Assembly (NCBI GenBank): GCA_017454425.1
Contig: JAFTCZ010000015.1
Coordinates: forward strand, 1-21,919
From: Clostridia bacterium
GTDB lineage: Bacteria > Bacillota_A > Clostridia > Christensenellales > UBA1242
Direction of reading: 5' to 3'
DNA length: 21,919 bases
The position numbers and the translations under genes were made by a program. Positions within the stretch are counted from its first letter, which is position 1. Each line of letters starts with the position of its first letter. The notes under the pieces were generated by a model, which searched no databases, was not told the DNA's origin, and was given only the letters and a program-made list of their open reading frames with translations. Positions 13,096 to 21,919 of this stretch are shown here, piece after piece.

Positions 13096-16000
13096 TTAGA
13101 TGTTTTCGGCATCAAATTCTGCCATTTCGTCATCTGTTGTCTTTTGTTCGTTTGCGGCAATTTGTGCACTCTCGATAGTTTGCATATCTGCTTGTTCATT
13201 AAGCTGAGCATCTGGGTACTCTGCCTCAAACACTTGTTCGGATTGTTCTTTTACACTTTCAAATATGTTTGGAACAACTGTGTTGTATTGTGTAAGTCCT
13301 GTACCAGCAGGAATTAATTTACCAATAATAACATTTTCCTTTAGTCCTGTTAAGTGGTCAACTTTACCCCTGATTGCAGCATCGGTTAATACCCTACTAG
13401 ATTCCTGGAAAGATGCAGCACTTAAGAAACTGTTTGTAGACAAACTAGACTTTGTAAGACCTTGCAAAATTCGGCGTGCGTTTGCTGGCATGCGTCCTTC
13501 TGACATAGCCTTAAGGTTAATTTCGTCCAATTCGTCTGCATCAATAATTTCGCCAGGAATAAGGTCGGTGTCACCACTAGATTCTACCTTAACACGACGA
13601 AGCATTTGACGAATAATAACTTCGATATGTTTTGGGTCAATATCAACACCTTGTGATTTATAAACTGAATAAACTTCGGTAAGGATATAGTCCTGAACAT
13701 CTTTTATACCGCGCGTGCGCAAGATGTCTTGAGGGTAAATACTACCTTCAGTTAGTGGTGTACCACTTTCTACTACATCACCATCTTTCACCTTAATAAG
13801 TGAATGTGCAGGCAACAAGTATTCGACATCACCCTCATTTGAGTGAATTGTTACGCATTTACGGTTGTCAATTGTTGCAACACTAACTTTTCCACCAACT
13901 TCACAAACAACAGCAGCACCATTTGGTCGGCGTGCCTCAAATACTTCTTCGACACGAGGAAGACCTTGTGTAATATCAGATACAGATGCTACACCACCAG
14001 TGTGGAAGGTACGCATCGTAAGCTGTGTTCCGGGCTCACCAATTGATTGAGCAGCAATAACACCTACTGCTTCACCAATTTCGACCATATCTGTGCCTGT
14101 TAGGTCACGACCATAACATTTTGCACAAATACCATGTTTTGCTTTACAAGTTAATACGCTGCGGATTTTTACTGACTTGATGCCAGATTCTTGAATAATA
14201 TTTGCCATTTTTGGTGTAATCATTTCGTTGCCCTTGACAAGCACTTCGCCTGTTGCTGGGTCAATAATGTCAGAAACAGCAACTCGACCACTTATGCGGC
14301 CTGCCAATGTCTCGACAACAGTATCACCCATCTTAAGTTCGGTAATATCTACACCTTTTGGACTTTCGCCAAGAGAGGCAAAACAGTCATCTTCTGACAC
14401 AATAACGCCATGCGCAATATCAACAAGCCTACGGGTCATATAACCAGAATCGGCTGTCTTAAGCGCCGTATCGGCAAGACCTTTTCGTCCACCACGAGCA
14501 GACATAAAGTATTCGAATGTAGACAGACCTGTACGATAGTTAGAGATAACCGGAATATCAATACGCTCACCAGAAGAGTTTGCAATAATACCACGGATAC
14601 CACCAAGCTGGTTAACCTGGTCGGCACTACCACGAGCCTTTGACTTAACCATCATTGCAATGTGGTTTGTTGATGGCAAGTTTTCCATGACAGAGGCCTT
14701 AATTTTTGCTGTGGCTTCGTTCCACAACTCGATGTTTTTATTAACCTTTTCTTCACGAGTTATAAGTCCACGACCATACAACTTTTCGTTGTTTTGTGTA
14801 AGTTTTGTATATTCGTCAATGTATTTTTGACGAGCCTCAGGTATTAACATATCATATACATTAATAGTAATACCTGATGTTGTTGCATGCTTATAACCAA
14901 AAGCCTTTACTTCGTCCAACATTTTTGCTGTTTTTGTACTACCAAGAAGGTCAAATGTCTTTGAAATCAAGCCCTTTAACAAACTAACGGTCATTGGGAA
15001 ATCTACTTCATAATTTAGGCATGTTTCTGGATTTTCGCGGTCAACATAACCAAGTATTTGAGGTATGCATTCATTAAATAAAATACGACCAATAGTTGTT
15101 TTTACTCTCTTTTGAATGTGTTGTCCGTGCAAAATTGTCTCGCGTCTTACCTCAATTGGTGCATGAATATCTACCAAACGATTGAGATATGCACTTTTTG
15201 CTTCGTCTTCGTCAACAAAGCGTGTGCCTGCACCTTTTGCATCTGGATACTCAACAGTCATATAGTATGCACCCAAAATCATATCTTGGTTTGGCTCGAT
15301 AGCTGATACACCTGTTGCTGGGCGCAAAATGTTGTTGCTGGCAAGCATCAATATTCTTGCCTCGGTACGGGCTGCGATAGAAAGTGGTACATGAATAGCC
15401 ATTGTATCACCGTCAAAGTCGGCGTTAAATCCCGGACATACAAGAGGGTGAAGTTTTATTGCACGGCCTTCTACCAAAACAGGTTCGAATGCCTGAAGAC
15501 TAAGTCTGTGAAGTGTTGGCGCACGGTCAAGAATAACTGGGTGGTCTTTTATTACATCTTCGAGAATATCCCAAACTTCTGGGCGTTCACGCTCGACCAT
15601 GCGTTTTGCACTCTTAACATTTTGAGTAAAGTTAAGTTCTACAAGTTTGCGCATAACAAATGGCTTAAACAATTCAAGAGCCATCTCTTTTGGCAAACCA
15701 CATTGATAAATCTTAAGTTCGGGTCCTACAACAATAACAGAACGACCAGAATAATCAACACGCTTACCAAGCAAGTTTTGACGGAAACGACCTTGTTTAC
15801 CACTAATCATTGCTGTTAATGACTTAAGTTCGCGTTGTTTTGCGCCTTGCACAGGTTTTCCGCGTTTTCCGTTTGCAATTAATGCATCTACTGCCTCTTG
15901 CAGCATACGCTTTTCGTTGCGCACAATTACATCGGGTGCACCCAAATCAATAAGTTTTTTAAGACGGTTGTTACGGTTAATAACACGCCTATATAGGTCG

Positions 16001-16767
16001 TTTAGGTCACTTGCAGCAAACCTTCCACCATCTAGTTGAATCATTGGGCGAAGGTCAGGTGGCAATACTGGCAAACAATCTAGTATCATCCAACGAGGGT
16101 GGTTACCACTCTTTAAGAATGACTCGACTGTTTCCAATTTCTTAACAGCCTTAAGCTTTTTTGCACCTTTTGCTGTAAGAACAGTTTCTTTTAATTCTTT
16201 GCTTTCTTGTTTTAGGTCAATATCTGCAAGCAATTCACGAATTGCCTCGGCACCCATACCTGCCCTAAAGCCATCTGCACCAAATTCTTCGAGTGCATCA
16301 CGATATTCTTTATCTGTTATGATTTGCTTGTATTCGAAGTTTGATTTGCCTGGGTCAAGCACTATATAACATACATAATAAAGTACTTGCTCGAGGTTTT
16401 TTGCGGTCATATCTAGAATTGTGCCTATGCGGCTTGGCACACCCCTGACATACCATATGTGAGATACGGGTGTTGCAAGTTCAATATGACCCATGCGCTC
16501 GCGTCTAACCTTCGAGCGGGTTATTTCGACTCCACATTTTTCGCAGTGGTGGCCTTTGTATCTTACACGCTTGTATTTACCACAATGACATTCATAGTCT
16601 TTGCGTGGTCCAAATATGCGTTCACAAAACAAGCCATTAACTTCGGGTTTGAGTGTACGGTAGTTTATTGTTTCGGGTCTTGTAACTTCACCATGTGACC
16701 ATTCCCTAATTTTTTCGGGTGATGCAAGACCTATTTTTATACTATTAAAGTTTTTTAATTCAAACAT
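13096..16767 (-). CDS. rpoC: DNA-directed RNA polymerase subunit beta'
   Basis: This 1223-residue catalytic subunit carries the absolutely conserved magnesium-binding motif NADFDGD at residues 448-454. The N-terminal zinc site has Cys60, Cys62, Cys75 and Cys78 (CHCGKY and CEKCG). The second zinc site includes [32 protein letters not shown] marks the trigger-loop region. The last 50 residues form an acidic, low-complexity extension (ends MAEFDAENI). The ATG at 16767 follows AGGAGAG, and the rpoB stop codon TAG is part of that ribosome binding site region, leaving an 11-bp gap, so the pair is translationally coupled. A strong terminator follows. Confidence 0.99.
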   Translation of the reverse strand: MFELKNFNSIKIGLASPEKIREWSHGEVTRPETINYRTLKPEVNGLFCERIFGPRKDYECHCGKYKRVRYKGHHCEKCGVEITRSKVRRERMGHIELATPVSHIWYVRGVPSRIGTILDMTAKNLEQVLYYVCYIVLDPGKSNFEYKQIITDKEYRDALEEFGADGFRAGMGAEAIRELLADIDLKQESKELKETVLTAKGAKKLKAVKKLETVESFLKSGNHPRWMILDCLPVLPPDLRPMIQLDGGRFAASDLNDLYRRVINRNNRLKKLIDLGAPDVIVRNEKRMLQEAVDALIANGKRGKPVQGAKQRELKSLTAMISGKQGRFRQNLLGKRVDYSGRSVIVVGPELKIYQCGLPKEMALELFKPFVMRKLVELNFTQNVKSAKRMVERERPEVWDILEDVIKDHPVILDRAPTLHRLSLQAFEPVLVEGRAIKLHPLVCPGFNADFDGDTMAIHVPLSIAARTEARILMLASNNILRPATGVSAIEPNQDMILGAYYMTVEYPDAKGAGTRFVDEDEAKSAYLNRLVDIHAPIEVRRETILHGQHIQKRVKTTIGRILFNECIPQILGYVDRENPETCLNYEVDFPMTVSLLKGLISKTFDLLGSTKTAKMLDEVKAFGYKHATTSGITINVYDMLIPEARQKYIDEYTKLTQNNEKLYGRGLITREEKVNKNIELWNEATAKIKASVMENLPSTNHIAMMVKSKARGSADQVNQLGGIRGIIANSSGERIDIPVISNYRTGLSTFEYFMSARGGRKGLADTALKTADSGYMTRRLVDIAHGVIVSEDDCFASLGESPKGVDITELKMGDTVVETLAGRISGRVAVSDIIDPATGEVLVKGNEMITPKMANIIQESGIKSVKIRSVLTCKAKHGICAKCYGRDLTGTDMVEIGEAVGVIAAQSIGEPGTQLTMRTFHTGGVASVSDITQGLPRVEEVFEARRPNGAAVVCEVGGKVSVATIDNRKCVTIHSNEGDVEYLLPAHSLIKVKDGDVVESGTPLTEGSIYPQDILRTRGIKDVQDYILTEVYSVYKSQGVDIDPKHIEVIIRQMLRRVKVESSGDTDLIPGEIIDADELDEINLKAMSEGRMPANARRILQGLTKSSLSTNSFLSAASFQESSRVLTDAAIRGKVDHLTGLKENVIIGKLIPAGTGLTQYNTVVPNIFESVKEQSEQVFEAEYPDAQLNEQADMQTIESAQIAANEQKTTDDEMAEFDAENI

Positions 16768-16778
16768 TTCGCTCTCTC

Positions 16779-19700
16779 CTATTCATCATCAAAATCATCA
16801 AACAAGTTTCCAGCGTTAAATTCATCTTCGCTGATTATATCACCTGTTGAGGTCTCTGCATCATCAGCCTCATTCTTAATTTCGTCAAAGTTAAGTTCTA
16901 CTTCACCAACTTCGACATGGTCACTGCGTGCTGCTGAAGCAATTTCGATGTCATCATCTGTTAATTCATCAAGTGAAATTTCTTTGTCGCCATCAGTCAA
17001 AATCTTGACATCCATTCCCAAAGATTGAAGTTCTTTGATAAGCACCTTAAATGACTCGGGAATTCCTGGTTCGGCAATTGGCTGACCTTTAACAATTGAT
17101 TCGTATACTTTTGTACGACCACTTACATCATCTGACTTAATTGTCAACATTTCTTGCAAGATATTTGCTGCACCATATGCCTCTAGTGCCCAAACATCCA
17201 TTTCGGAAAATCTTTGACCACCAAACATTGCCTGACCACCAAGTGGTTGTGCAGTAACAAGTGCGTATGGTCCTATGCTGCGGGCGTGCATTTTATCATC
17301 AACCATGTGGTTAAGTTTTATCATGTACATAACACCAACTGTAACACGGTTGTCTATTGGCATACCTGTACGACCATCATACAACACCATTTTGGCATCA
17401 TCTTCAAAACCATTGTCTTGATATAATTGTTTAATTTGTTGCTCGGTTGCTCCATCAAATGCCGGAGATGCAACTTTCCAGCCAAGTGCTTTTGCCACAC
17501 GGCCCAAGTGAACCTCTAACAATTGTCCGATGTTCATACGACTAGGAACACCAAGAGGGCTTAGCAAAATGTCAACGGGGGTTCCGTCTGCCATGTATGG
17601 CATGTCGGCAGCAGGCAAAATGCGAGATACAATACCTTTGTTTCCGTGACGACCTGACATCTTGTCACCAATTGAAAGTTTACGCTTTTGTGCAATGTAA
17701 ACTTCGACTACTTTGTTAACACCTGTTTCCATTTCGTCTTTGTTTCCGCGGCTGAACACCTGAACATCAACAACCACACCGCCGTGACCATGTTGAACAC
17801 GAAGGCTTGTGTCACGAACTTCTCTTGCCTTTTCACCAAAAATTGCACGAAGCAATCTTTCTTCGGGGGTAAGTTCGGTTTCACCCTTTGGTGTTATCTT
17901 ACCTACCAAGATATCTCCTGGACGAACTTCGGCACCAACACGAACAATTCCGTTTTCGTCAAGGTTTTTGAGTGCTTCTTCTGACAAGTTTGGAATATCA
18001 CGGGTGATTTCTTCGTTTCCAAGTTTTGTAGAACGACATTTACATTCTTCTACTTTTAATTTAATAGATGTAAACACATCATCCCTTACAAGTCTTTCGT
18101 TAATAAGTATAGCATCTTCGTAGTTGTAACCTTCCCAGTTCATAAAAGCAACAGTTACATTGCGACCAAGCGCCAACTCTCCTTCCTTTGTTGCAAGACC
18201 ATCAGCAAGAACATCACCTGCTTTTACCTTGTCACCAAGTTTGACAACAGGTTTTTGGTTTAGACATGTTTCTTTTGTGGTTTTTGAGAAAGTGATTAAG
18301 TTGTAAACATCTGTTGTTCCTTTTGTGTTTGCAACTTCAATTTTTGAAGCATCAACAAAAGTAACTACTCCGCCCTCTTTTGCAAGAACCAATGTTCCGC
18401 TGTCACGAGCAATTTTGTGTTCCATTCCCGTACCAACAATTGGGGCCTCGGGTTGAATAAGAGGAACTGCTTGACGCTGTTGGTTGCACGCAAGTATTGC
18501 ACGAGCTGAGTCGTCGTTGCCCAAAAAAGGCATCACTGACGGAGTAACTGCAATAATTTGTTTTGGACTTACATCAACATATTCTACCATGTTGCGGTTA
18601 ATGTTTATAAAGCGGTCTTTATATCTGCACAGTACTGTTTCGTTTTTGAATGTTTTGTCTGGGTTTAATGGCTCGAGTGCTTGGGCAATTTTGCACCCTT
18701 CATCTTCATCAGCCATCATATAAACTATTTCGTCAGTAACTTTGTGTGTTGTTGGGTCAACTTTTCTGTATGGGGTTTCGATAAAACCATATTCGTTTAC
18801 TCGAGAATATAGGGCCATCGAGTTTATCAAACCAACAGATTGACCGTCTGGTGTTTCAACGGCACACAATCTTCCGTAATGTGTATAATGAATATCACGA
18901 ACTTCGTTTCCGGCACGCTCTTTCTTAACACCACGAGGACCAACTGCACTTGTACGGCGTTTTTGTGTGATTTCGGAAAGTGGGTTTACTTCGTCCATGT
19001 TTTGAGATAGCGGACTTGTTTTCATAAAGTCCATAAGTGCCTTGTTTACATTGCGAGCGTTAATTATTGTGCTTGGGCTTGCCTGGGTTAGGTCTTGACC
19101 TTGCATGCTTTCACGAGCAAGTTGTGCAAGTTTTACCATACCTGCGTGAAAAGCAAAACTCATAAGTTCGCCAACACTGCTTATACGACGGTTTGCAAGG
19201 TGGTCAATAATATCTAGCGAACCAATGCCCTCCATCAAATCAAGCAAATAACTTACTGATGCCAAAATGTCATCTACTGTCAAGCAACGAGTGGTTATGT
19301 TTTCGGCGTTATCTTTGATTGCTTGCAATTTTGCATCTTTGTTTTTTGCACTCTTAAGAACCTCAAGAAGTGTAGGATAATGAACCATTTCTAAAACACC
19401 AAGTTCTTTTGGGTTGCATTTAATAATTGCATCTAGGTCTACACGGTTGTTGCCTAGCATGAAGTGTTCTTTACCATTTGGCAATAATACCCAAACACCA
19501 TTAATGCAACTGTTTTGAATGTCTTTTGCCATAGGTTTTGTGATTGCTGTGCCTTTTTCTAGCACTGTGCCATCGGCCAATTTTATTTGTCTTGCCAATT
19601 TAAGACCTGGCAAACGATTTGCAAGACATAGTTTTTTGTTAAACTTATAACGGCCTACGCGTTGAAGGTCATATCTTATTTTTGTGAAAAACAAGTTTGA

Positions 19701-20492
19701 AATATAAGTTTTGATTTGCTCGGCGTTTGGCAACTCACTTGGGCGAAGTTTTTTAGATAATTCTAACAAAGCATCTTCTTCACTTTTTTGTGGCTCGTCA
19801 TTTAATGTTGCAATAATGTATTCGTTTTTGCCATATAGGTCAATAATTTGCTGCTCGTTAAAACCCAAAGCCTTAAGCAGTAAACCAGCAGAAACTTTTA
19901 CACTGCGGTCGATGGTGACTTTGATTGTATCTTTTTGTGTTTGTTCAAACTCGAGCCAGGCACCCTTTATTGGAATAAGAGTGTTCTTAAAAGTTGTTTT
20001 GCCAGTATTTTTGTCAATATTCTTTTCAAAATATACACTTGGGCTGCGGACAATTTGACTAACAACAACACGGTCGATACCACTTATTAAGAATGAACCT
20101 TGCTCGGTCATAAGCGGAATGTCACCCAGCAACACTTCTTGTTCGACAACTTCTCCGGTTTCTTTGTTAACAAGCCTTGCTTTTACGCGGATTGGTGCAG
20201 AATATGTAAGGCTGCGGCGACGACATTCTGCCAAAGGATATTTGACAGCACTATAATCGATAGAGTATTCGCCAAAATACAACTCAGCCTTGCCACTGAA
20301 ATCTTCGATAGGAGAAAATTCAGAAATTACATCACCAATGCCTTTTTCCAAAAATTGTCTGTATGTCTCTTTTTGAATATCAATAAGGTAAGGAATTTCT
20401 ACCGGCTCTTCGGCTTGAGAAAAACTAATACGCTCGGTCCTTCCAAATTTTACCTTTTTTACAGGAAGTTCGTTCTTTGCATTTGCAGGCAT
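16779..20492 (-). CDS. rpoB: DNA-directed RNA polymerase subunit beta
   Basis: This 1237-residue subunit forms the catalytic pocket with beta'. Conserved blocks include LSEITQKRR in the rifampicin region, [34 protein letters not shown], and a C-terminal [18 protein letters not shown]. It is somewhat longer than B. subtilis RpoB (1193) because of an acidic C-terminal extension (about residues 1165-1237, ending LFDDFDDE). Several rifampicin-contact positions differ from E. coli: the equivalents of F514, H526 and L533 are Asn498, Gln510 and Val517. The normally invariant CPIETPEGPNIG reads [18 protein letters not shown] precedes the ATG at 20492. Transcription comes from a consensus promoter at 20724-20752 through a long leader with a terminator-like hairpin. 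Confidence 0.99.
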   Translation of the reverse strand: MPANAKNELPVKKVKFGRTERISFSQAEEPVEIPYLIDIQKETYRQFLEKGIGDVISEFSPIEDFSGKAELYFGEYSIDYSAVKYPLAECRRRSLTYSAPIRVKARLVNKETGEVVEQEVLLGDIPLMTEQGSFLISGIDRVVVSQIVRSPSVYFEKNIDKNTGKTTFKNTLIPIKGAWLEFEQTQKDTIKVTIDRSVKVSAGLLLKALGFNEQQIIDLYGKNEYIIATLNDEPQKSEEDALLELSKKLRPSELPNAEQIKTYISNLFFTKIRYDLQRVGRYKFNKKLCLANRLPGLKLARQIKLADGTVLEKGTAITKPMAKDIQNSCINGVWVLLPNGKEHFMLGNNRVDLDAIIKCNPKELGVLEMVHYPTLLEVLKSAKNKDAKLQAIKDNAENITTRCLTVDDILASVSYLLDLMEGIGSLDIIDHLANRRISSVGELMSFAFHAGMVKLAQLARESMQGQDLTQASPSTIINARNVNKALMDFMKTSPLSQNMDEVNPLSEITQKRRTSAVGPRGVKKERAGNEVRDIHYTHYGRLCAVETPDGQSVGLINSMALYSRVNEYGFIETPYRKVDPTTHKVTDEIVYMMADEDEGCKIAQALEPLNPDKTFKNETVLCRYKDRFININRNMVEYVDVSPKQIIAVTPSVMPFLGNDDSARAILACNQQRQAVPLIQPEAPIVGTGMEHKIARDSGTLVLAKEGGVVTFVDASKIEVANTKGTTDVYNLITFSKTTKETCLNQKPVVKLGDKVKAGDVLADGLATKEGELALGRNVTVAFMNWEGYNYEDAILINERLVRDDVFTSIKLKVEECKCRSTKLGNEEITRDIPNLSEEALKNLDENGIVRVGAEVRPGDILVGKITPKGETELTPEERLLRAIFGEKAREVRDTSLRVQHGHGGVVVDVQVFSRGNKDEMETGVNKVVEVYIAQKRKLSIGDKMSGRHGNKGIVSRILPAADMPYMADGTPVDILLSPLGVPSRMNIGQLLEVHLGRVAKALGWKVASPAFDGATEQQIKQLYQDNGFEDDAKMVLYDGRTGMPIDNRVTVGVMYMIKLNHMVDDKMHARSIGPYALVTAQPLGGQAMFGGQRFSEMDVWALEAYGAANILQEMLTIKSDDVSGRTKVYESIVKGQPIAEPGIPESFKVLIKELQSLGMDVKILTDGDKEISLDELTDDDIEIASAARSDHVEVGEVELNFDEIKNEADDAETSTGDIISEDEFNAGNLFDDFDDE

Positions 20493-20717
20493 TATGTTCT
20501 CCTTAAAAATTTTTTAATATGTGCATAATTTGCTTGCCAAATTTTGCAAGTTATGGTAGATTGGTTTAAGAGATGAAGTATCCACAGTACAAAAAAGTGT
20601 GCTAAAAAAAGCAAAAAATATGCTTTCTTAAGATAGCACACTAAATTTTGATATTAAGTTGTGATTTTTGAAAAAACACTGCATCCAACCACCCAAACGC
20701 TCTACTAACCACATAGT
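20493..20717 (-). promoter_or_regulatory. rpoBC leader with intrinsic-terminator hairpin (attenuator candidate)
   Basis: About 225 nt lie between the predicted transcription start (near 20717) and the rpoB ATG. The minus strand forms AGTGTGCTA (20642-20634) / TAGCACACT (20604-20596), a 9-bp stem with a nested AAAGCA/TGCTTT stem in its loop, followed by a T run (20595-20591): a full intrinsic terminator before the gene. A 28-codon frame with ATG at 20714 (or an in-frame ATG at 20684 after GGGTGG) reads through the 5' arm and stops with TAA at 20628-20630, in the hairpin loop. Whether it is translated is unknown. A TGTGCATAA copy lies at 20520-20528. Confidence 0.6.
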
Positions 20718-20723
20718 CTTGAT

Positions 20724-20752
20724 ATTATATCATAACTTAATAGTGCTGTCAA
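20724..20752 (-). promoter_or_regulatory. Perfect-consensus sigma-A promoter of rpoBC
   Basis: On the minus strand TTGACA (20747-20752) and TATAAT (20724-20729) are exactly 17 bp apart, the full consensus. Confidence 0.85.
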
Positions 20753-20792
20753 CACAATTTTAGAAAATTTTTGTTATGTTTTGTCATATTTC

Positions 20793-20813
20793 CACCTATT
20801 TATAGGTGTTTTT
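20793..20813 (+). terminator. Orphan plus-strand terminator-like hairpin
   Basis: CACCTAT (20793-20799) and ATAGGTG (20802-20808) form a 7-bp inverted repeat followed by TTTTTATTTTTA on the plus strand only. No plus-strand gene ends here; an antisense transcript over the rpoB leader would be one explanation. Confidence 0.45.
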
Positions 20814-20827
20814 ATTTTTATGGGTAT

Positions 20828-20887
20828 TATGCACTATAAATTACTATGCAGTTTTTGGCCCTAAAAATCACATACTTTGTGCATAGT
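20828..20887. repeat. TATGCAC/GTGCATA motif cluster upstream of the rpoBC promoter
   Basis: TATGCA at 20828 and 20845, and TGCATA at 20880, lie about 75-135 bp upstream of the rpoBC -35 box. The 12-mer TATTATGCACTA (20826-20837) and the 8-mer ACTATGCA are shared with the cluster between prfA and rpoC. Confidence 0.5.
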
Positions 20888-20931
20888 TTTATTAAACTTA
20901 ACATCGTAAATTAAAAAAATTTTTATAAACA

Positions 20932-20960
20932 AAAAAATTGACCTTCTTGGTCAATTTTTT
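20932..20960 (-). terminator. Terminator of the InlB-B-repeat gene
   Basis: AAAAAATTGACC (20932-20943) and GGTCAATTTTTT (20949-20960) form a 12-bp stem with a 5-nt loop and a T run on the minus strand. The stem begins at the stop codon. Confidence 0.85.
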
Positions 20961-21897
20961 AATCTAACCCACTTTTGGTTTTGTTAAATATTATAAACCA
21001 TGCACAAGCAAGTATTGTTACTAATCCCATTCCACCAAAAGTAAACCATTTCCAAAGAGGATTTTCTATTTTGCTCCATTTTGCAAATAGGCTGAGGTCA
21101 CGATTGATAATGTCACCTTCTTTAACTTGGTTGACATACCCTTTTGTGGTGTACCACCCCTCAAAAACAAATCCTTCGCGCTGAGGTGTTGGCAACATTT
21201 CGGCTGTGATTGCATCACCAAATTTTAGGGTTATGTCCTCATAATTGCCATACATGTATGTTATGACAAAATCTTTTAGTGCAAACTTTGCATAAACAAC
21301 ATAATTTCCCGTTGTGCCAGCATCTATGCTTGTTACCCTTCGGGTAAAGTCTTCATCTAAATACCAACCCAAAAAGGTGTAACCGTTTTTTGAAGCATTG
21401 CGGAATTGAAGGTCTGTTTCTATTGTATAAACAGCAGGATTAGGGTTTTCGGCACCCTCCATATTGTGGTAAGTAATGGTGTATTGAATGGCAGAATATT
21501 CTGGATTAACAATTATATTTTGTTTGAGACTAGAGTTTATATAATAATACCTTGTACCACTAGGAGCAACATCATAAGTTGTTATTTCACTTAATGTGCC
21601 ATACCACCAACTATCAAAGTTGTAACCTTCTTTTGTAACATTGTACAAATAAACCTTGCCACTATCTGCGGTGTATTGTGTTTGAACAATAGCCGAAACA
21701 GTTGTCTCGTTAGTTCCATCAAATTGTGTTATGGTGTCAACATCATCTACATCAGCATAATTTATGGTATAAATAGTAGAATCTGCAAAAACTTTTGCTT
21801 CACTATTTATATTAAATGGCACGAACAAAGTCATTGCCCCAAATAAAGCAATTAAAGAAATTTTCAGCATTATACTTAACTTGCTTGTTTTTGTCAC
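20959..21897 (-). CDS. Secreted InlB B-repeat protein with C-terminal membrane anchor
   Basis: This protein of about 312 residues starts with a signal peptide (basic MTKTSK, hydrophobic core LKISLIALFGAMTLFVPF, possible cleavage after VFA). Three consecutive beta-rich repeats follow, each ending in the aromatic motif of the InlB B-repeat family (Flg_new, PF09479): FDSWWYG, FLGWYLDEDF and FEGWYTTKGY, with ITYHN- and FAKWSK-type strand ends. A C-terminal transmembrane helix (GGMGLVTILACAWFIIF) and a short basic tail NKTKSGLD anchor it, with no LPXTG motif. Such domains occur on surface proteins of many gut Clostridia; ligand unknown. The start is probably the GTG at 21897, about 8 nt after AAGGTGG; GTG at 21909 or ATG at 21870 are alternatives. 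The promoter lies outside the window. Confidence 0.85.
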   Translation of the reverse strand: MTKTSKLSIMLKISLIALFGAMTLFVPFNINSEAKVFADSTIYTINYADVDDVDTITQFDGTNETTVSAIVQTQYTADSGKVYLYNVTKEGYNFDSWWYGTLSEITTYDVAPSGTRYYYINSSLKQNIIVNPEYSAIQYTITYHNMEGAENPNPAVYTIETDLQFRNASKNGYTFLGWYLDEDFTRRVTSIDAGTTGNYVVYAKFALKDFVITYMYGNYEDITLKFGDAITAEMLPTPQREGFVFEGWYTTKGYVNQVKEGDIINRDLSLFAKWSKIENPLWKWFTFGGMGLVTILACAWFIIFNKTKSGLD

Positions 21898-21919
21898 TGT
21901 TTTCACCACCTTTTTTTTA

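Noticed and set aside
12972..13178. 68-residue plus-strand frame starting in the motif cluster
   Set aside because: No ribosome binding site; it runs through the rpoC terminator and into rpoC antisense.
15391..15819. 142-residue plus-strand frame inside rpoC
   Set aside because: It is a shadow of the highly conserved rpoC coding strand, with no start signals.
20578..20588. DnaA-box-like GTATCCACA in the rpoB leader
   Set aside because: A single 8-of-9 match to the canonical box, isolated and not part of the G-type motif cluster.

Overview
The window is low-GC bacterial DNA that reads as a chromosome segment of an uncultured spore-former in the class Clostridia. Evidence for this is a full-length Spo0A, SpoVG, a SpoVB-type flippase, strong AGGAGG-type ribosome binding sites and TTGACA-N17-TATAAT promoters. 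No plasmid, phage, insertion sequence, CRISPR, tRNA or rRNA feature is visible. The genus cannot be told from the sequence alone.

Layout from left to right. A Na/Pi-cotransporter-family membrane protein runs off the left edge on the minus strand. It is followed, all on the minus strand, by dusB, an HU gene, a second HU-type gene coupled to a SpoVB/MurJ-like flippase, greA, and a DUF362 protein with two 4Fe-4S motifs. A divergent promoter pair separates the last gene from an unknown 91-residue protein on the plus strand. Next come a two-zinc-ribbon protein with an extremely acidic tail (-), spo0A (-), a small DUF378 membrane protein (+), spoVG (-), murC (+), rpmE (+) and the coupled pair prmC-prfA (+). 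The rpoB-rpoC operon (-) converges on prfA. A secreted, membrane-anchored InlB-B-repeat protein (-) closes the window. Most genes have their own terminator, and many have a recognisable sigma-A-type promoter.

The genes fall into three themes: the transcription machinery (rpoB, rpoC, greA, possibly the acidic zinc-ribbon protein, and the HU proteins), translation (rpmE, prmC with its target prfA, dusB), and envelope and sporulation (murC, the flippase, spoVG, spo0A, the surface protein).

The most interesting signals are regulatory. The rpoBC leader of about 225 nt holds a strong intrinsic-terminator hairpin, and a 28-codon leader reading frame runs through its 5' arm. The greA transcript should begin within a few bases of another terminator-like hairpin, an arrangement like the E. 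coli greA leader that yields GraL. A TATGCAC/GTGCATA motif is strongly concentrated in intergenic DNA around rpoB, rpoC and greA, including a perfect 15-bp palindrome. RpoB itself has non-consensus residues at several rifampicin-contact positions, including the His526 equivalent, which is Gln.
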